Below, piece by piece: positions 25,085-34,044 of a DNA stretch of 64,000 nt. Source of the stretch: Bdellovibrio sp. ZAP7. Its GTDB lineage: Bacteria; Bdellovibrionota; Bdellovibrionia; Bdellovibrionales; Bdellovibrionaceae. The notes under the pieces were generated by a model, which was given only the letters and a program-made list of their open reading frames with translations, was not told the DNA's origin and made no database searches. Both the position numbers and the translations under genes were made by a program. Every line of letters begins with the position of its first letter. The stretch's first letter is position 1. The stretch covers positions 3,658,001 to 3,722,000 of the forward strand of contig NZ_CP030082.1 in assembly GCF_006874645.1 (NCBI RefSeq). Reading direction: 5' to 3'.

Positions 25085-26583
25085 AGATTTCCGCGAGAAA
25101 AAGTGATTTGGCCCGCCTCCAGGCCTATATGGTTGGCGAAATTCTAAAAGAAAAAAATCCGGGACTGGAAATCGAATTCAAGTTCAAAGAATCCCTGGGT
25201 GATATCAACCTGACAACTCCGCTGTGGCAAATTCCTGAAAAAGGCGTTTTCACTGAAGACTTCTTTGGCGAGTTGATCAAGGGCGAAACCGATATGGTGG
25301 TTCACTCCTGGAAAGATCTTCCAACAGAAACTAAAACAGAGACTGTGATTGCGGCGACACTTCCTCGCGCCGATCAACGTGACTTGTTGTTGGTTAAAAA
25401 ATCTCACTTCGAAAAACTGCGCACGACAAAAAAAATGAACGTGTTCAGTTCTTCGCCTCGTCGTGAATACAATCTGACAAATTTCTTTAAAGAGCATCTT
25501 CCGTTCAATTTGGAATCGGTCAAGTTTGAAAGCGTTCGTGGAAATATCCCGACACGTATCCGCAAACTTTTAGAAGCGACTGAAACAGATGGTTTGATCG
25601 TTGCGAAAGCAGCCTTGGACCGTTTGTTGACAGCGAAAGAACCAGAATTCAAAGAAGTTCAGACTTTGCTACGTTCATACCTGGATCAAGTTGAATTTGC
25701 AGCTCTTCCTTTGAGCATCAATCCGAATGCCGCAGCTCAAGGTGCATTAGCGGTTGAAATCAAAGCCGACCGTGCTGACTTGAAAGCTTTGCTTGCTAAA
25801 ATCGACAACCCAACAACATTCCAGTGCGCTCAAAAAGAGCGTGATATCCTGGCGAGCTTTGGCGGCGGTTGCCATCAAAAAATCGGTGTTGCTGTGTTGT
25901 CTCGTCCTTACGGCGAAATCACGATCCTAAAAGGTCTGACTGACGGTGGAACTGTTTTGGATAAACGCGAGTTGAAACCTTCTGTGGTTTCTCCGAAATT
26001 TGCTGCAGATCAAATGTGGTCTTCCGAGGTTCGCGCGGAAAGAAAAGTATTAAACGACTGGAAGATTCCGTCGGGAACAAACGCTTTGTATGTTTCCCGT
26101 TCTGAATCTTGGCCAGAATCATTGAAATTCGATCAATTCATTTGGACGGCCGGAACTCGCACTTGGAAAGCTATGGCTCAAAAAGGTGTTTGGGTGCACG
26201 GTTGCTCTGAAGGTTTGGGCGAACAAGAAGAATCCCGCATCGATATTTTAGCGGGCAAATCTTTGTCTTGGGCAAAATTAACTCACGACACAGGTTACGA
26301 AGAAGGCGCACGCCAAATGCCATTGGTTGCGACTTACACACTGGGTGAGCAAAACAACGCAACACCTGTGACTGGCAAGGAATGCTTCTTCTGGAGCAGC
26401 GGCAGTCAGTTCTTGGATACGGCTAAGAAAAACCCTGAAGTTCTTGGCAAACACCACGCATGTGGTCCTGGCAACACTTTCAAAATCATTCGCCAGTATC
26501 TGCAAGAACAAGGCACATTTGAAGAATCAAAATTAAATATCTATTTGGATCAAGAAAACTGGAGACAGCAATGCACAAAGTAA
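25075..26583 (+). CDS. hemC: Hydroxymethylbilane synthase fused to a uroporphyrinogen-III synthase-like domain
   Basis: The protein has 502 residues from the ATG at 25075. The first 310 or so match Hem[14 protein letters not shown] at the N-terminus, SSPRREYN for substrate binding, and the cofactor cysteine C266 in GGGCHQKIG. HemC makes the linear tetrapyrrole from four porphobilinogens. The remaining 190 residues read as a HemD-type domain, with segments such as [20 protein letters not shown] and [14 protein letters not shown]. No separate hemD gene exists in the operon, so a bifunctional HemC-HemD enzyme is likely. It overlaps hemA by 10 bp and hemL by 13 bp. Confidence 0.88.
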   Translation: MRLKISARKSDLARLQAYMVGEILKEKNPGLEIEFKFKESLGDINLTTPLWQIPEKGVFTEDFFGELIKGETDMVVHSWKDLPTETKTETVIAATLPRADQRDLLLVKKSHFEKLRTTKKMNVFSSSPRREYNLTNFFKEHLPFNLESVKFESVRGNIPTRIRKLLEATETDGLIVAKAALDRLLTAKEPEFKEVQTLLRSYLDQVEFAALPLSINPNAAAQGALAVEIKADRADLKALLAKIDNPTTFQCAQKERDILASFGGGCHQKIGVAVLSRPYGEITILKGLTDGGTVLDKRELKPSVVSPKFAADQMWSSEVRAERKVLNDWKIPSGTNALYVSRSESWPESLKFDQFIWTAGTRTWKAMAQKGVWVHGCSEGLGEQEESRIDILAGKSLSWAKLTHDTGYEEGARQMPLVATYTLGEQNNATPVTGKECFFWSSGSQFLDTAKKNPEVLGKHHACGPGNTFKIIRQYLQEQGTFEESKLNIYLDQENWRQQCTK

Positions 26584-27854
26584 CTTCTGAAGAACTATTC
26601 CAACGCGCTCTTAAAGTCGCACCAGGCGGAGTTCACTCCCCAGTTCGTTCTTTCAAAGGCTTGGACCGTGCTCCTGTTTTCTTTAAGCAAGCTGAAGGCG
26701 CTTTTCTGACTTCTGTTGAAGACAAAAAGTACATCGACTTCTGCCAAAGCTTCGGCCCTTTGATCCTGGGTCACCGTGATGCTGAAGTTGCTGAAGAAGT
26801 TCACCGCATGGTGGATACGGCTTGGACTTTCGGCGCCACTGAAATCTATTCTTTGGAACTGGCTGAGTGGATCACTTCAACTTTGCCATTCATGCAAAAA
26901 CTTCGCTTCGTATCTTCTGGAACTGAAGCGGTCATGTCTGCATTACGTGTAGCGCGTGCAGCAACTGGCCGTAGCAAAATCTTGAAATTCGAAGGTTGCT
27001 ACCATGGTCACGTTGATAACTTGCTGGTTAAAGCGGGTTCCGGCTTGGCTGGTGCTGCGGCTTCTTCATCTGCAGGTATTTCTGCGGAAGTAGCTGCTAC
27101 AACTGTCGTTGCTCCGTTGGATGACGAAGCGAAACTGGCTGAAGTCTTTGCGGCTCAAGGTAAAGACATCGCTGCCGTGATCATCGAACCACTTCCAGCG
27201 AACTATGGTCTTTTGATCCAACGACAAGAATTCCTTCAAAAAGTCGCTGATCTTTGCAAAAAGAACGGTTCTTTGTTGATCTTTGACGAAGTGATCTCTG
27301 GTTTCCGTGTGGGCCTAGCCGGCATGGTTGAAAAAACAGGTATCACTCCAGACCTTGTAACCTACGGTAAAATCATCGGTGGTGGCTTCCCAGTGGGTTG
27401 CTATGGTGGTCGCGCGGAACTTATGAACATGGTTGCTCCAAGCGGCGATGTTTACCAAGCAGGAACTTTGTCAGCGAATCCCATCGGTATGCGCGCGGGT
27501 CTTGTGACTCTTAAAAAGATGCAAAGACTTGATGGCTGGAATGTTCTTGAAAAACGCACTCAAAAATTCGTTCAAGCTTTGCGTGATGGTTTTTCCAAAA
27601 AAGGTTTGCCGTTGAAAGTTGAACAGCACTCCTCGTTGTTCTGGATCCACGGCGACACTAGCGGCAAACCAATCCGTACCATCGAACAAATCCCAGCGAA
27701 CCAAGGTGCGACCTTCAAAGGTTTGTTCCTGAAAGCTTTGGACAAAGGTGTCTACCTGGCACCAAATGCTTACGAAGTAGGTTTCGTTTCTATGGCTCAC
27801 ACAGATGAATTGTTGGCAGAAGCTGCAAACATCATCGTAAATTCTGCGGAGTAA
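26571..27854 (+). CDS. hemL: Glutamate-1-semialdehyde 2,1-aminomutase
   Basis: HemL turns glutamate-1-semialdehyde into 5-aminolevulinate, completing the C5 route begun by HemA. The 427-residue protein is a class III PLP aminotransferase. K267 in [13 protein letters not shown] is the Schiff-base lysine. Other family marks are [13 protein letters not shown] at the N-terminus, [15 protein letters not shown], the GCYHGHVD segment and [12 protein letters not shown]. Its start overlaps the end of hemC by 13 bp and the kinase gene follows after 6 bp. Confidence 0.97.
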   Translation: MHKVTSEELFQRALKVAPGGVHSPVRSFKGLDRAPVFFKQAEGAFLTSVEDKKYIDFCQSFGPLILGHRDAEVAEEVHRMVDTAWTFGATEIYSLELAEWITSTLPFMQKLRFVSSGTEAVMSALRVARAATGRSKILKFEGCYHGHVDNLLVKAGSGLAGAAASSSAGISAEVAATTVVAPLDDEAKLAEVFAAQGKDIAAVIIEPLPANYGLLIQRQEFLQKVADLCKKNGSLLIFDEVISGFRVGLAGMVEKTGITPDLVTYGKIIGGGFPVGCYGGRAELMNMVAPSGDVYQAGTLSANPIGMRAGLVTLKKMQRLDGWNVLEKRTQKFVQALRDGFSKKGLPLKVEQHSSLFWIHGDTSGKPIRTIEQIPANQGATFKGLFLKALDKGVYLAPNAYEVGFVSMAHTDELLAEAANIIVNSAE

Positions 27855-27860
27855 TCGAAA

Positions 27861-28706
27861 ATGAAGAACTTCCTCAAATCACATTTGAAAACGGTGCTCG
27901 CGATCATCTGGTTCGCGTTCACGTTTGCACTTGTGGCTTGGTGGTGGGTATTCTTTTTGATGGAGTTGGAAGGTGCTCGCCAACATCGCATGATCGCCTG
28001 GGAAGGTTCGATTCTTTTGGGGTCCATCTTAATTGGTGGTATTTCGCTAATTGTTTTCACCTTCCGCGATAAACAACGCCACGATCGGTTGCGTTTCTTT
28101 TTCTCGACTTTCAGTCATGATATCAAAACTTCAATTGCCCGTTTAAGACTGCAGGCTGAAGTTTTGGAGGAAGACTTGCAAGGTAACAGCCCGCCTGTGA
28201 TGAAACGCCTGATCGCAGATATCCAAAGACTGGATCTGCAACTTGAAAATTCTCTGTTGCTGGCCAATCTTGAAGTAAGTCCTCTTCTGCACGAAGAAAT
28301 GTCGTTGAGCCAATTGATGGCAAACCTTCGCAGCGAATTCGCAGATCTTTCCGTTGAGCTTGAGCGTGATGCCAAAATTTCTGGCGACCGCCGAGCTTTG
28401 ATGAGTGTCGTTCGAAATCTTCTGCAAAATTCTGTTCTGCATGGCAAAGCCACAACTGTTCGCATTCGCGTGCGCGCCTTAAACAGCAACCGACTTGAAG
28501 TGATCTTTGAAGACGATGGCTTGGGCTTTAAAGGTGAAACGAACAAATTGGGCTCTGAACTGCTAAATTCTAAAGACTCCCGCGGTAACGGCATAGGACT
28601 TTTGATTACAAAACGTCTGATGGAAAAAATGCGTGGAGACATTAAGTTCGAATCCTCTGAAAATGCTGGCTTCAAATCAATCCTCCATACGGAGGGTCAT
28701 CTATGA
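27861..28706 (+). CDS. Membrane sensor histidine kinase inside the haem operon
   Basis: The protein has 281 residues. Two transmembrane helices (about 10-31 and 51-68) flank a short periplasmic loop of about 20 residues, too small for a sensing domain, so it may sense within the membrane. HisKA has FSHDIKTSI with His86. The ATPase domain has the N-box NLLQNSVLHG, G1 DDGLGF and G2 GNGIGLLI. It overlaps the regulator gene by 4 bp, so the two are surely partners. Its place between hemL and hemE suggests that it reports on haem or an associated redox state, but the signal is not known. Confidence 0.9.
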   Translation: MKNFLKSHLKTVLAIIWFAFTFALVAWWWVFFLMELEGARQHRMIAWEGSILLGSILIGGISLIVFTFRDKQRHDRLRFFFSTFSHDIKTSIARLRLQAEVLEEDLQGNSPPVMKRLIADIQRLDLQLENSLLLANLEVSPLLHEEMSLSQLMANLRSEFADLSVELERDAKISGDRRALMSVVRNLLQNSVLHGKATTVRIRVRALNSNRLEVIFEDDGLGFKGETNKLGSELLNSKDSRGNGIGLLITKRLMEKMRGDIKFESSENAGFKSILHTEGHL

Positions 28707-29383
28707 TGAGAAAGATCCTTCTGGTCGAAGATGATTTGTCATTGGGTGAAACCCTGACGGAACGCCTGCGCAAGGACTATGAAGTTTCTTGGGGCAAAAG
28801 CGTTGCCGAAGCCTGGGCGTTGTTTAGTAAAAACAAGGACTTTGATTTAGTGATTTTGGATGTGGGACTTCCTGACGGCACGGGCTTTGAGCTCGCAGCT
28901 AAAATGAAAAAGCTTTCCCCGGTTCTATTTTTATTCCTGACAGCTCAAGCAGATGCGGAATCTCGTCTGCAAGGCTTTGAATTAGGTGCTTCTGAATACA
29001 TCCCTAAACCTTTCCATCTGAAAGAGCTGTTAATCCGCGTAAAAAACGTTTTGGATTCCCATGCTCCCCTGAAGGAAGTCCAACTGACTTCCTGCGTGAT
29101 TAATTTCACCAACATGTCTGTGCGTAAGAACTCGGGTCAAATCGAGTATCCTGCTGTGACTGACATGAAGATCTTGCAGTTATTAATTGATAAAGCACCC
29201 CGCGTTTTAAGTCGTGATGAAATCATGAACGAAATCTGGGGGGTTGATAAAAATCCAAGCCACCGTACGATTGATAATATCATCGTTCGTCTGCGCCATC
29301 TATTGGGCGAAGACGGAGAAGCACACATTCGTTCTGTGCGCGGCATCGGCTACCAATGGTCCACGGAGGAAACACCCGCATGA
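28703..29383 (+). CDS. OmpR-family response regulator inside the haem operon
   Basis: The protein has 226 residues. The receiver domain has D53 in VILDVGLPDGTG, the acidic pair EDD at 9-11 and the K in YIPKPFHLKE. The C-terminal winged helix (residues about 130-222) ends with HIRSVRGIGYQW, the usual OmpR/PhoB hallmark. It overlaps the kinase and hemE by 4 bp each. OmpR/PhoB proteins bind head-to-tail direct repeats at about 11-bp pitch, as found at 24128-24171, which makes autoregulation of the haem operon the simplest hypothesis. Confidence 0.95.
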   Translation: MMRKILLVEDDLSLGETLTERLRKDYEVSWGKSVAEAWALFSKNKDFDLVILDVGLPDGTGFELAAKMKKLSPVLFLFLTAQADAESRLQGFELGASEYIPKPFHLKELLIRVKNVLDSHAPLKEVQLTSCVINFTNMSVRKNSGQIEYPAVTDMKILQLLIDKAPRVLSRDEIMNEIWGVDKNPSHRTIDNIIVRLRHLLGEDGEAHIRSVRGIGYQWSTEETPA

Positions 29384-30402
29384 ACACTCTTTTTCACAAC
29401 GCTCTTCAAAGAAAAGCACAAAAAGTTCCTCCTATCTGGTTCATGCGTCAGGCCGGGCGCTATCACCAGCATTATCAAGGCATGAGAAAGAAAAATTCTT
29501 TTGAAGAGCTTTGCAAAACTCCTGAACTGGCGGCCGAAGTGGCTCGCGGTCCTGTGGCTGAATTTGATTTTGACGTCTCCATCCTCTTCTCTGATATCTT
29601 GTTCCCGTTGGAAGCTTTGGGTATGGGATTGAAATATACGGACGCTCACGGTCCACAATTGGGATTTAAGCTAAATCCTGAAACGATCGGTCAGTTGGGT
29701 GAAGTAGCTCCGGCGATTGAATTTATGAAGTTCCAAAAAGAAGCAGTGATCGCAACTCGCGAAGTCTTGCCTCGCGACAAAAGCTTGATCGGTTTCGTCG
29801 GTGGGCCTTGGACATTATTCGTATACGGTGTCGAAGGTTCCCATGCGGGTTCTTTGATTCAATCCAAAGTATTGATCAATATGTTCCCCAAATTCTTGGA
29901 AAAGATGCTTCCACTTTTGAAAGCGAACATCCAACTGCAACTGGATGGTGGTGTTGAGCTGGTGATGATCTTTGATACAGCGGCTGGTGAAGTCTCCCCG
30001 TTGTTCTTTAAAGAATGGATTCAGCCTGTGATCTCGGTTCTGGCAAAAGAATTCCCTGGGAAAATTGGTTACTATTCAAAAGGCACTCAGCCGGCATTCT
30101 TTAATAAAGAATTCACAGAGCTTCCATGGGCGGGCCAAGGTTTCGATCACCGTTGCTACATCCCTGATTGCTTTAAAGTTCAAAACAAAGGCTTCGTCCA
30201 AGGGAACTTCGATCAAAGCTTGTTGTTCATGGAAGACGGTGATTTCAAAAAAGCTGTCGCAAACTTCCTGGCACCAATGAAGGACATGTCTCCTGAGGCG
30301 CGTGCAGGTTGGGTTTGCGGCTTGGGTCACGGTGTCCTTCCGAAAACTCCAGAAAAGAACGTCAAACTCTTCATCGAGACAGTCCGTGAGGTGCTTTCAT
30401 GA
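29380..30402 (+). CDS. hemE: Uroporphyrinogen decarboxylase
   Basis: HemE converts uroporphyrinogen III to coproporphyrinogen III. The ATG at 29380 overlaps the regulator's stop by 4 bp (ATGA) and gives 340 residues. The N-terminal signature PPIWFMRQAGRY is complete, with the conserved arginine and the surrounding active-site residues. Further marks are FGFVGGPWTLF-like IGFVGGPWTLF and GLGHGVLP near the end. It is translationally coupled to hemN. Confidence 0.97.
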   Translation: MNTLFHNALQRKAQKVPPIWFMRQAGRYHQHYQGMRKKNSFEELCKTPELAAEVARGPVAEFDFDVSILFSDILFPLEALGMGLKYTDAHGPQLGFKLNPETIGQLGEVAPAIEFMKFQKEAVIATREVLPRDKSLIGFVGGPWTLFVYGVEGSHAGSLIQSKVLINMFPKFLEKMLPLLKANIQLQLDGGVELVMIFDTAAGEVSPLFFKEWIQPVISVLAKEFPGKIGYYSKGTQPAFFNKEFTELPWAGQGFDHRCYIPDCFKVQNKGFVQGNFDQSLLFMEDGDFKKAVANFLAPMKDMSPEARAGWVCGLGHGVLPKTPEKNVKLFIETVREVLS

Positions 30403-31751
30403 TGATTAAAAATCTACTAGCAAAATACGACGTCCCAGCTCCCCGCTATACGTCTTACCCGACAGTTCCTTACTGGGAAACGAATCCCACGCGCGAGCAA
30501 TGGGTTTCCCATTTAAACACGACATTGAAAAAAGGCGATGGCGGCTGGTCTTTGTACATCCACATTCCTTTCTGTGAAACGCTTTGTACTTTCTGTGGTT
30601 GTAACAACATCATCACGAAAAGCCACACGAAAGAATCTCCTTACGTGGATATGCTTTTGAAAGAATGGCACCTTTATACTCAACAAGTTCCAGAGCTTTT
30701 GAAATCTCCTTTGAAACACATCCACTTGGGCGGCGGAACTCCGACTTTCCTTTCCTCTGAGTCTTTGCTTCGTCTTCTGACTCCGATCGTGAATGACTGC
30801 ACCCTGGATAAAGAACACTTTGAAGGTTCTATCGAAGTCGATCCACGTCGTACGACGGCTGAACAATTAAAGGCTTTACGTACGCTGGGCTTTAACCGCG
30901 TGAGTATGGGTGTTCAAGACTTCAACCCCGAAGTGCAGCGCCTGGTAAACCGTATCCAACCTTTGGAAATCACAGCCAACCTTTCAGACGAAGCCCGCAA
31001 ACTGGGTTATACATCTGTGAACTTTGACTTGATCTATGGTTTGGCAAAACAAACAGCTGAATCTATCCGCGAAACGGCCGAAGCGACTGTGAAGTTGCGC
31101 CCGGATCGCATTGCTCTTTATAGCTTTGCTTTGGTTCCTTGGATCAAACCAGCACAACGTCTTTTCAAAGACGAAGATCTTCCTAAGGCTGCTGAAAAAC
31201 GTGAGCTTTATGAAATCGCTCGTGGCATTCTGATCAAAGCTGGTTATGTGGAAGTGGGCATGGATCACTTTGCTTTGCCGACGGATAACTTGAGCATCGC
31301 GATGGATGAAAAGCGTCTGCATCGTAACTTTATGGGTTATACAGATCAAAGAACCGATGTTCTTTTGGGCTTGGGAGTTTCCTCGATTTCTGAAACTCCA
31401 TTCAGCTTCCATCAAAATGAAAAAGTTCTGCCTTTGTACGAACAGGCTTTGAACGAAGGTGTTTTGCCTACTATGCGTGGCCACATCCTGACAGAAGAAG
31501 ATCAAGTTCGTCGTCGTCAGATTTTGAAACTGATGACAGAGTTCGAAGTGGAATTCTTAAGCGCTGAGCAAGAGCAAGGCGCGAAAGAATTCTTGGCCGA
31601 AATGATCAACGATAAGCTTTTGGTCATCCAAGACCACAAACTGGTTGTTCTGGAAGCGGGTCGCCCGTTCCTGCGCAACGCCTGCGTGTACTTCGACGAA
31701 CGCTTAAAAAGCAAACAACCTCAAACTAAGATCTTCTCTCAATCTATATGA
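30399..31751 (+). CDS. hemN: Oxygen-independent coproporphyrinogen III oxidase (radical SAM)
   Basis: HemN oxidatively decarboxylates coproporphyrinogen III without oxygen. The protein has 450 residues, the length of true HemN rather than the shorter HemW. The radical SAM cluster motif is C59-x3-C63-x2-C66, with C68 following, in PFCETLCTFCGC. HLGGGTPTFL is the SAM-binding segment. The start may be 30399 or the next codon. Using the oxygen-independent enzyme fits growth inside prey, where oxygen can be low. Confidence 0.97.
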   Translation: MMIKNLLAKYDVPAPRYTSYPTVPYWETNPTREQWVSHLNTTLKKGDGGWSLYIHIPFCETLCTFCGCNNIITKSHTKESPYVDMLLKEWHLYTQQVPELLKSPLKHIHLGGGTPTFLSSESLLRLLTPIVNDCTLDKEHFEGSIEVDPRRTTAEQLKALRTLGFNRVSMGVQDFNPEVQRLVNRIQPLEITANLSDEARKLGYTSVNFDLIYGLAKQTAESIRETAEATVKLRPDRIALYSFALVPWIKPAQRLFKDEDLPKAAEKRELYEIARGILIKAGYVEVGMDHFALPTDNLSIAMDEKRLHRNFMGYTDQRTDVLLGLGVSSISETPFSFHQNEKVLPLYEQALNEGVLPTMRGHILTEEDQVRRRQILKLMTEFEVEFLSAEQEQGAKEFLAEMINDKLLVIQDHKLVVLEAGRPFLRNACVYFDERLKSKQPQTKIFSQSI

Positions 31752-32959
31752 AGAAGGTCACGGTGGTCGGAGCCGGTTTTGCGGGATTAACCATCGCGCT
31801 AAAGCTGGCCCAAAAAGGATTCACGGTTGAAATTCACGAAAAGTCCTCTCGTGTGGGTGGGCTTTTGGGAACTGATTATTCCGAACATGGAATGGCGGAG
31901 CGTGCTGCCAATTCTTTGATCCTTTCAAACCGCTCTGAAAAATTATTTCAAGAAATCGGTCTTGAGCCGGCCTTGCCCTTGGAGTCTTCTAAGAAAAGAT
32001 TTATTTTCCGCGGCTTTCCCAAGGCTGTGCCATTGAATCCTTTTGAAATTCTGGCGGTGGCTTTTAAAGTCGTCCCGCGAGTGCTTTTTGCGAAAGCGAG
32101 TTTGAAACCCAAAGCTTTTGAAACTTTAGAAGCTTGGGGACTTCGACGTTTGGGCAAAGCGGCGACTCGTTTTCTGTTGGGACCTGCCATACAGGGAATT
32201 TATGCCAACGAACCTCAAGATCTAAGTGCATCACTAATTATAGGGCCGTTATTCAATAAAGACCGGGAAAAATTCCGCGGCATGATGACCGGCGCAAATG
32301 GCATGCAGGATTTAGTCAATCATCTGCAACAAGCTTTAGAAAAGTTGGGCGTAAAAATTCATTTAAACTCCTCTGTTGATATTGCTAGCCTTCAAGGCCC
32401 TGTGGTTTTGGCGACTTCAGCATCGGCTGCGACGGAGCTTTTAAGATCTTATGCACCTGCAGTTTCAGCGCTGATAGCACGTGTGCACATGTCGTCCTTG
32501 ATCAGCACAACAGTCTTCTTTGACAAGGCGCAGACGAAATACAAAGGCTTCGGCTGTCTGATTCCTCGCGGTTTGAACCTGCGCACTTTAGGCGTGTTAA
32601 TGCCGCCTTATATTTTTGCAGGCCGAGACAAAACTTATAATGAAACGTGGATCATGGGTGGCAATAACAATCAGGACTTAATAAACCTGACTGATAAAGA
32701 ATTGCTGAACTTGATTGGGACAGAAAGAAAGCGCCTGTTCAAACGCCAAGATGGCATCCTGGATGCCAAGATCAACCGTTGGGATCGTGCTTTACCGATG
32801 TACGATCTGGAGCTTGAAAAGGTTCAAAATGAATTGGCGCAAATTACGCTCCCAGCAGGTCTTTTCCTGCACGGGAATTATCTTTCTGGTATTGGTTTAA
32901 GTAAAATTCTGGAGCGCAGTGAACGCCTCAGCGAAAAGATTGTGAGTCAACATGGCTAA
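31748..32959 (+). CDS. hemG: Protoporphyrinogen oxidase (HemY-type, FAD)
   Basis: The protein has 403 residues. The FAD-binding motif GAGFAG (8-13) and the glutamate-containing EIHEKSSRVGGLL strand define an amine-oxidase-type flavoprotein. A substrate-binding middle domain and the C-terminal GLFLHGNYLSGIGLSK motif are typical of HemY/PPOX. It oxidises protoporphyrinogen IX to protoporphyrin IX. It lies between hemN and hemH with overlaps of 4 and 8 bp. It is shorter than the 450-470 residues of many HemY proteins. The symbol hemG follows eukaryote-type naming; hemY is equally used. Confidence 0.9.
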   Translation: MKKVTVVGAGFAGLTIALKLAQKGFTVEIHEKSSRVGGLLGTDYSEHGMAERAANSLILSNRSEKLFQEIGLEPALPLESSKKRFIFRGFPKAVPLNPFEILAVAFKVVPRVLFAKASLKPKAFETLEAWGLRRLGKAATRFLLGPAIQGIYANEPQDLSASLIIGPLFNKDREKFRGMMTGANGMQDLVNHLQQALEKLGVKIHLNSSVDIASLQGPVVLATSASAATELLRSYAPAVSALIARVHMSSLISTTVFFDKAQTKYKGFGCLIPRGLNLRTLGVLMPPYIFAGRDKTYNETWIMGGNNNQDLINLTDKELLNLIGTERKRLFKRQDGILDAKINRWDRALPMYDLELEKVQNELAQITLPAGLFLHGNYLSGIGLSKILERSERLSEKIVSQHG

Positions 32960-33956
32960 AACGGGTGTTTTACTTTTAAATATTGGCAGCCCACGCACTT
33001 ACGAAGTTCCTGATGTTAAAAGATACTTGAAGCACTTCCTGATGGATAAGGAAGTGATCAATCTGCCGTTTATTTTCCGTTGGCCATTAGTGAATCTTTT
33101 AATTGTTCCTAAGCGTGGTCCGATTTCTGCTGGAAACTATAAAAAGATCTGGTTGGAAAACGGCTCTCCCTTAACGGTGTATACGAATCAATTCGCTGAA
33201 AAACTGCAAAAGGATTTGGGTGATAAATATCTGGTGAAAGTGGGAATGCGCTATAGTGATCCAGATATTCCCTCTGCCCTAAAAGCTTTTGCCGATGCCG
33301 GAGTTGAAAATGTTTTGTTGGCGCCTATGTATCCCCAATACGCAGACGCAACGACGGGATCCTCGCTTCGTGAAGTTCAGCGCCAAATCAGAAAACTGAA
33401 ACTGAATTTCAAAGTTAAAAGCATCCGCGATTTCTATCAACACTCGTCCTTTGTGGATCCCAGCGTGGAAATCGCGCAAGAGTTCCTCAAGGGAAAAGAC
33501 GTCACTCACTACCTATTCTCTTTCCACGGACTTCCTGAAAGCCACGTGAAAGTAAATGCGGGATGCTTGGTCACTCCGGATTGCTGCATAAAACCTGGAG
33601 CGTGTGATAAGCCTTGCTACCGTGCCCAGTGTTTAGCAACGGCAACCTCAATGGCCACGAAGATGGGACTTTCCAAAGATCAATGGAGCCTGTCTTATCA
33701 ATCACGCCTCGGCCGAGCGGAATGGCTGAAACCTTCGACAGAAGAAACCATCGCAAAACTTGCTGATAAAAAAAGCATCGCCGTTTTGTGCCCTTCCTTC
33801 GTTGCTGATTGCATCGAAACTTTGGAAGAAATCGGTATCGGTGGAGAGGAAACTTTCCATCATGCTGGTGGGAAGGACTATCACTTGGTACCTTGCGTGA
33901 ACGTGAATCCAAACTGGGTCTCTAAGTTTGCACGCTTCGTAGAATCTCAAGGTTGA
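32952..33956 (+). CDS. hemH: Ferrochelatase with internal cysteine cluster
   Basis: HemH inserts iron into protoporphyrin IX. The protein has 334 residues. H192 in FSFHGLPESH is the conserved metal-pathway histidine, and YQSRLGRAEWLKP is a family signature. Between them is an insert with six cysteines, C205, C211, C212, C218, C222 and C227. Ferrochelatases of Bdellovibrio and Myxococcus are known to carry a [2Fe-2S] cluster in an internal segment rather than at the C-terminus, and this insert fits that class. It overlaps hemG by 8 bp and ends the operon. No clear terminator follows. Confidence 0.95.
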   Translation: MAKTGVLLLNIGSPRTYEVPDVKRYLKHFLMDKEVINLPFIFRWPLVNLLIVPKRGPISAGNYKKIWLENGSPLTVYTNQFAEKLQKDLGDKYLVKVGMRYSDPDIPSALKAFADAGVENVLLAPMYPQYADATTGSSLREVQRQIRKLKLNFKVKSIRDFYQHSSFVDPSVEIAQEFLKGKDVTHYLFSFHGLPESHVKVNAGCLVTPDCCIKPGACDKPCYRAQCLATATSMATKMGLSKDQWSLSYQSRLGRAEWLKPSTEETIAKLADKKSIAVLCPSFVADCIETLEEIGIGGEETFHHAGGKDYHLVPCVNVNPNWVSKFARFVESQG

Positions 33957-33999
33957 TACATTACTCTATTTTGACCCGCTGCAGTTTGCTATCCAACAA

Positions 34000-34036
34000 C
34001 TCCTGAACAAAAATTGGGGTCCTAATTATTCAGGAG
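34000..34036 (+). promoter_or_regulatory. Inverted repeat that covers the ribosome-binding site of the next gene
   Basis: CTCCTGA (34000-34006) is complementary to TCAGGAG (34030-34036), which contains the Shine-Dalgarno CAGGAG used by the TTG start at 34045. A 23-nt loop separates them. The structure could hide the ribosome-binding site. Confidence 0.4.
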
Positions 34037-34044
34037 TAGCAACT

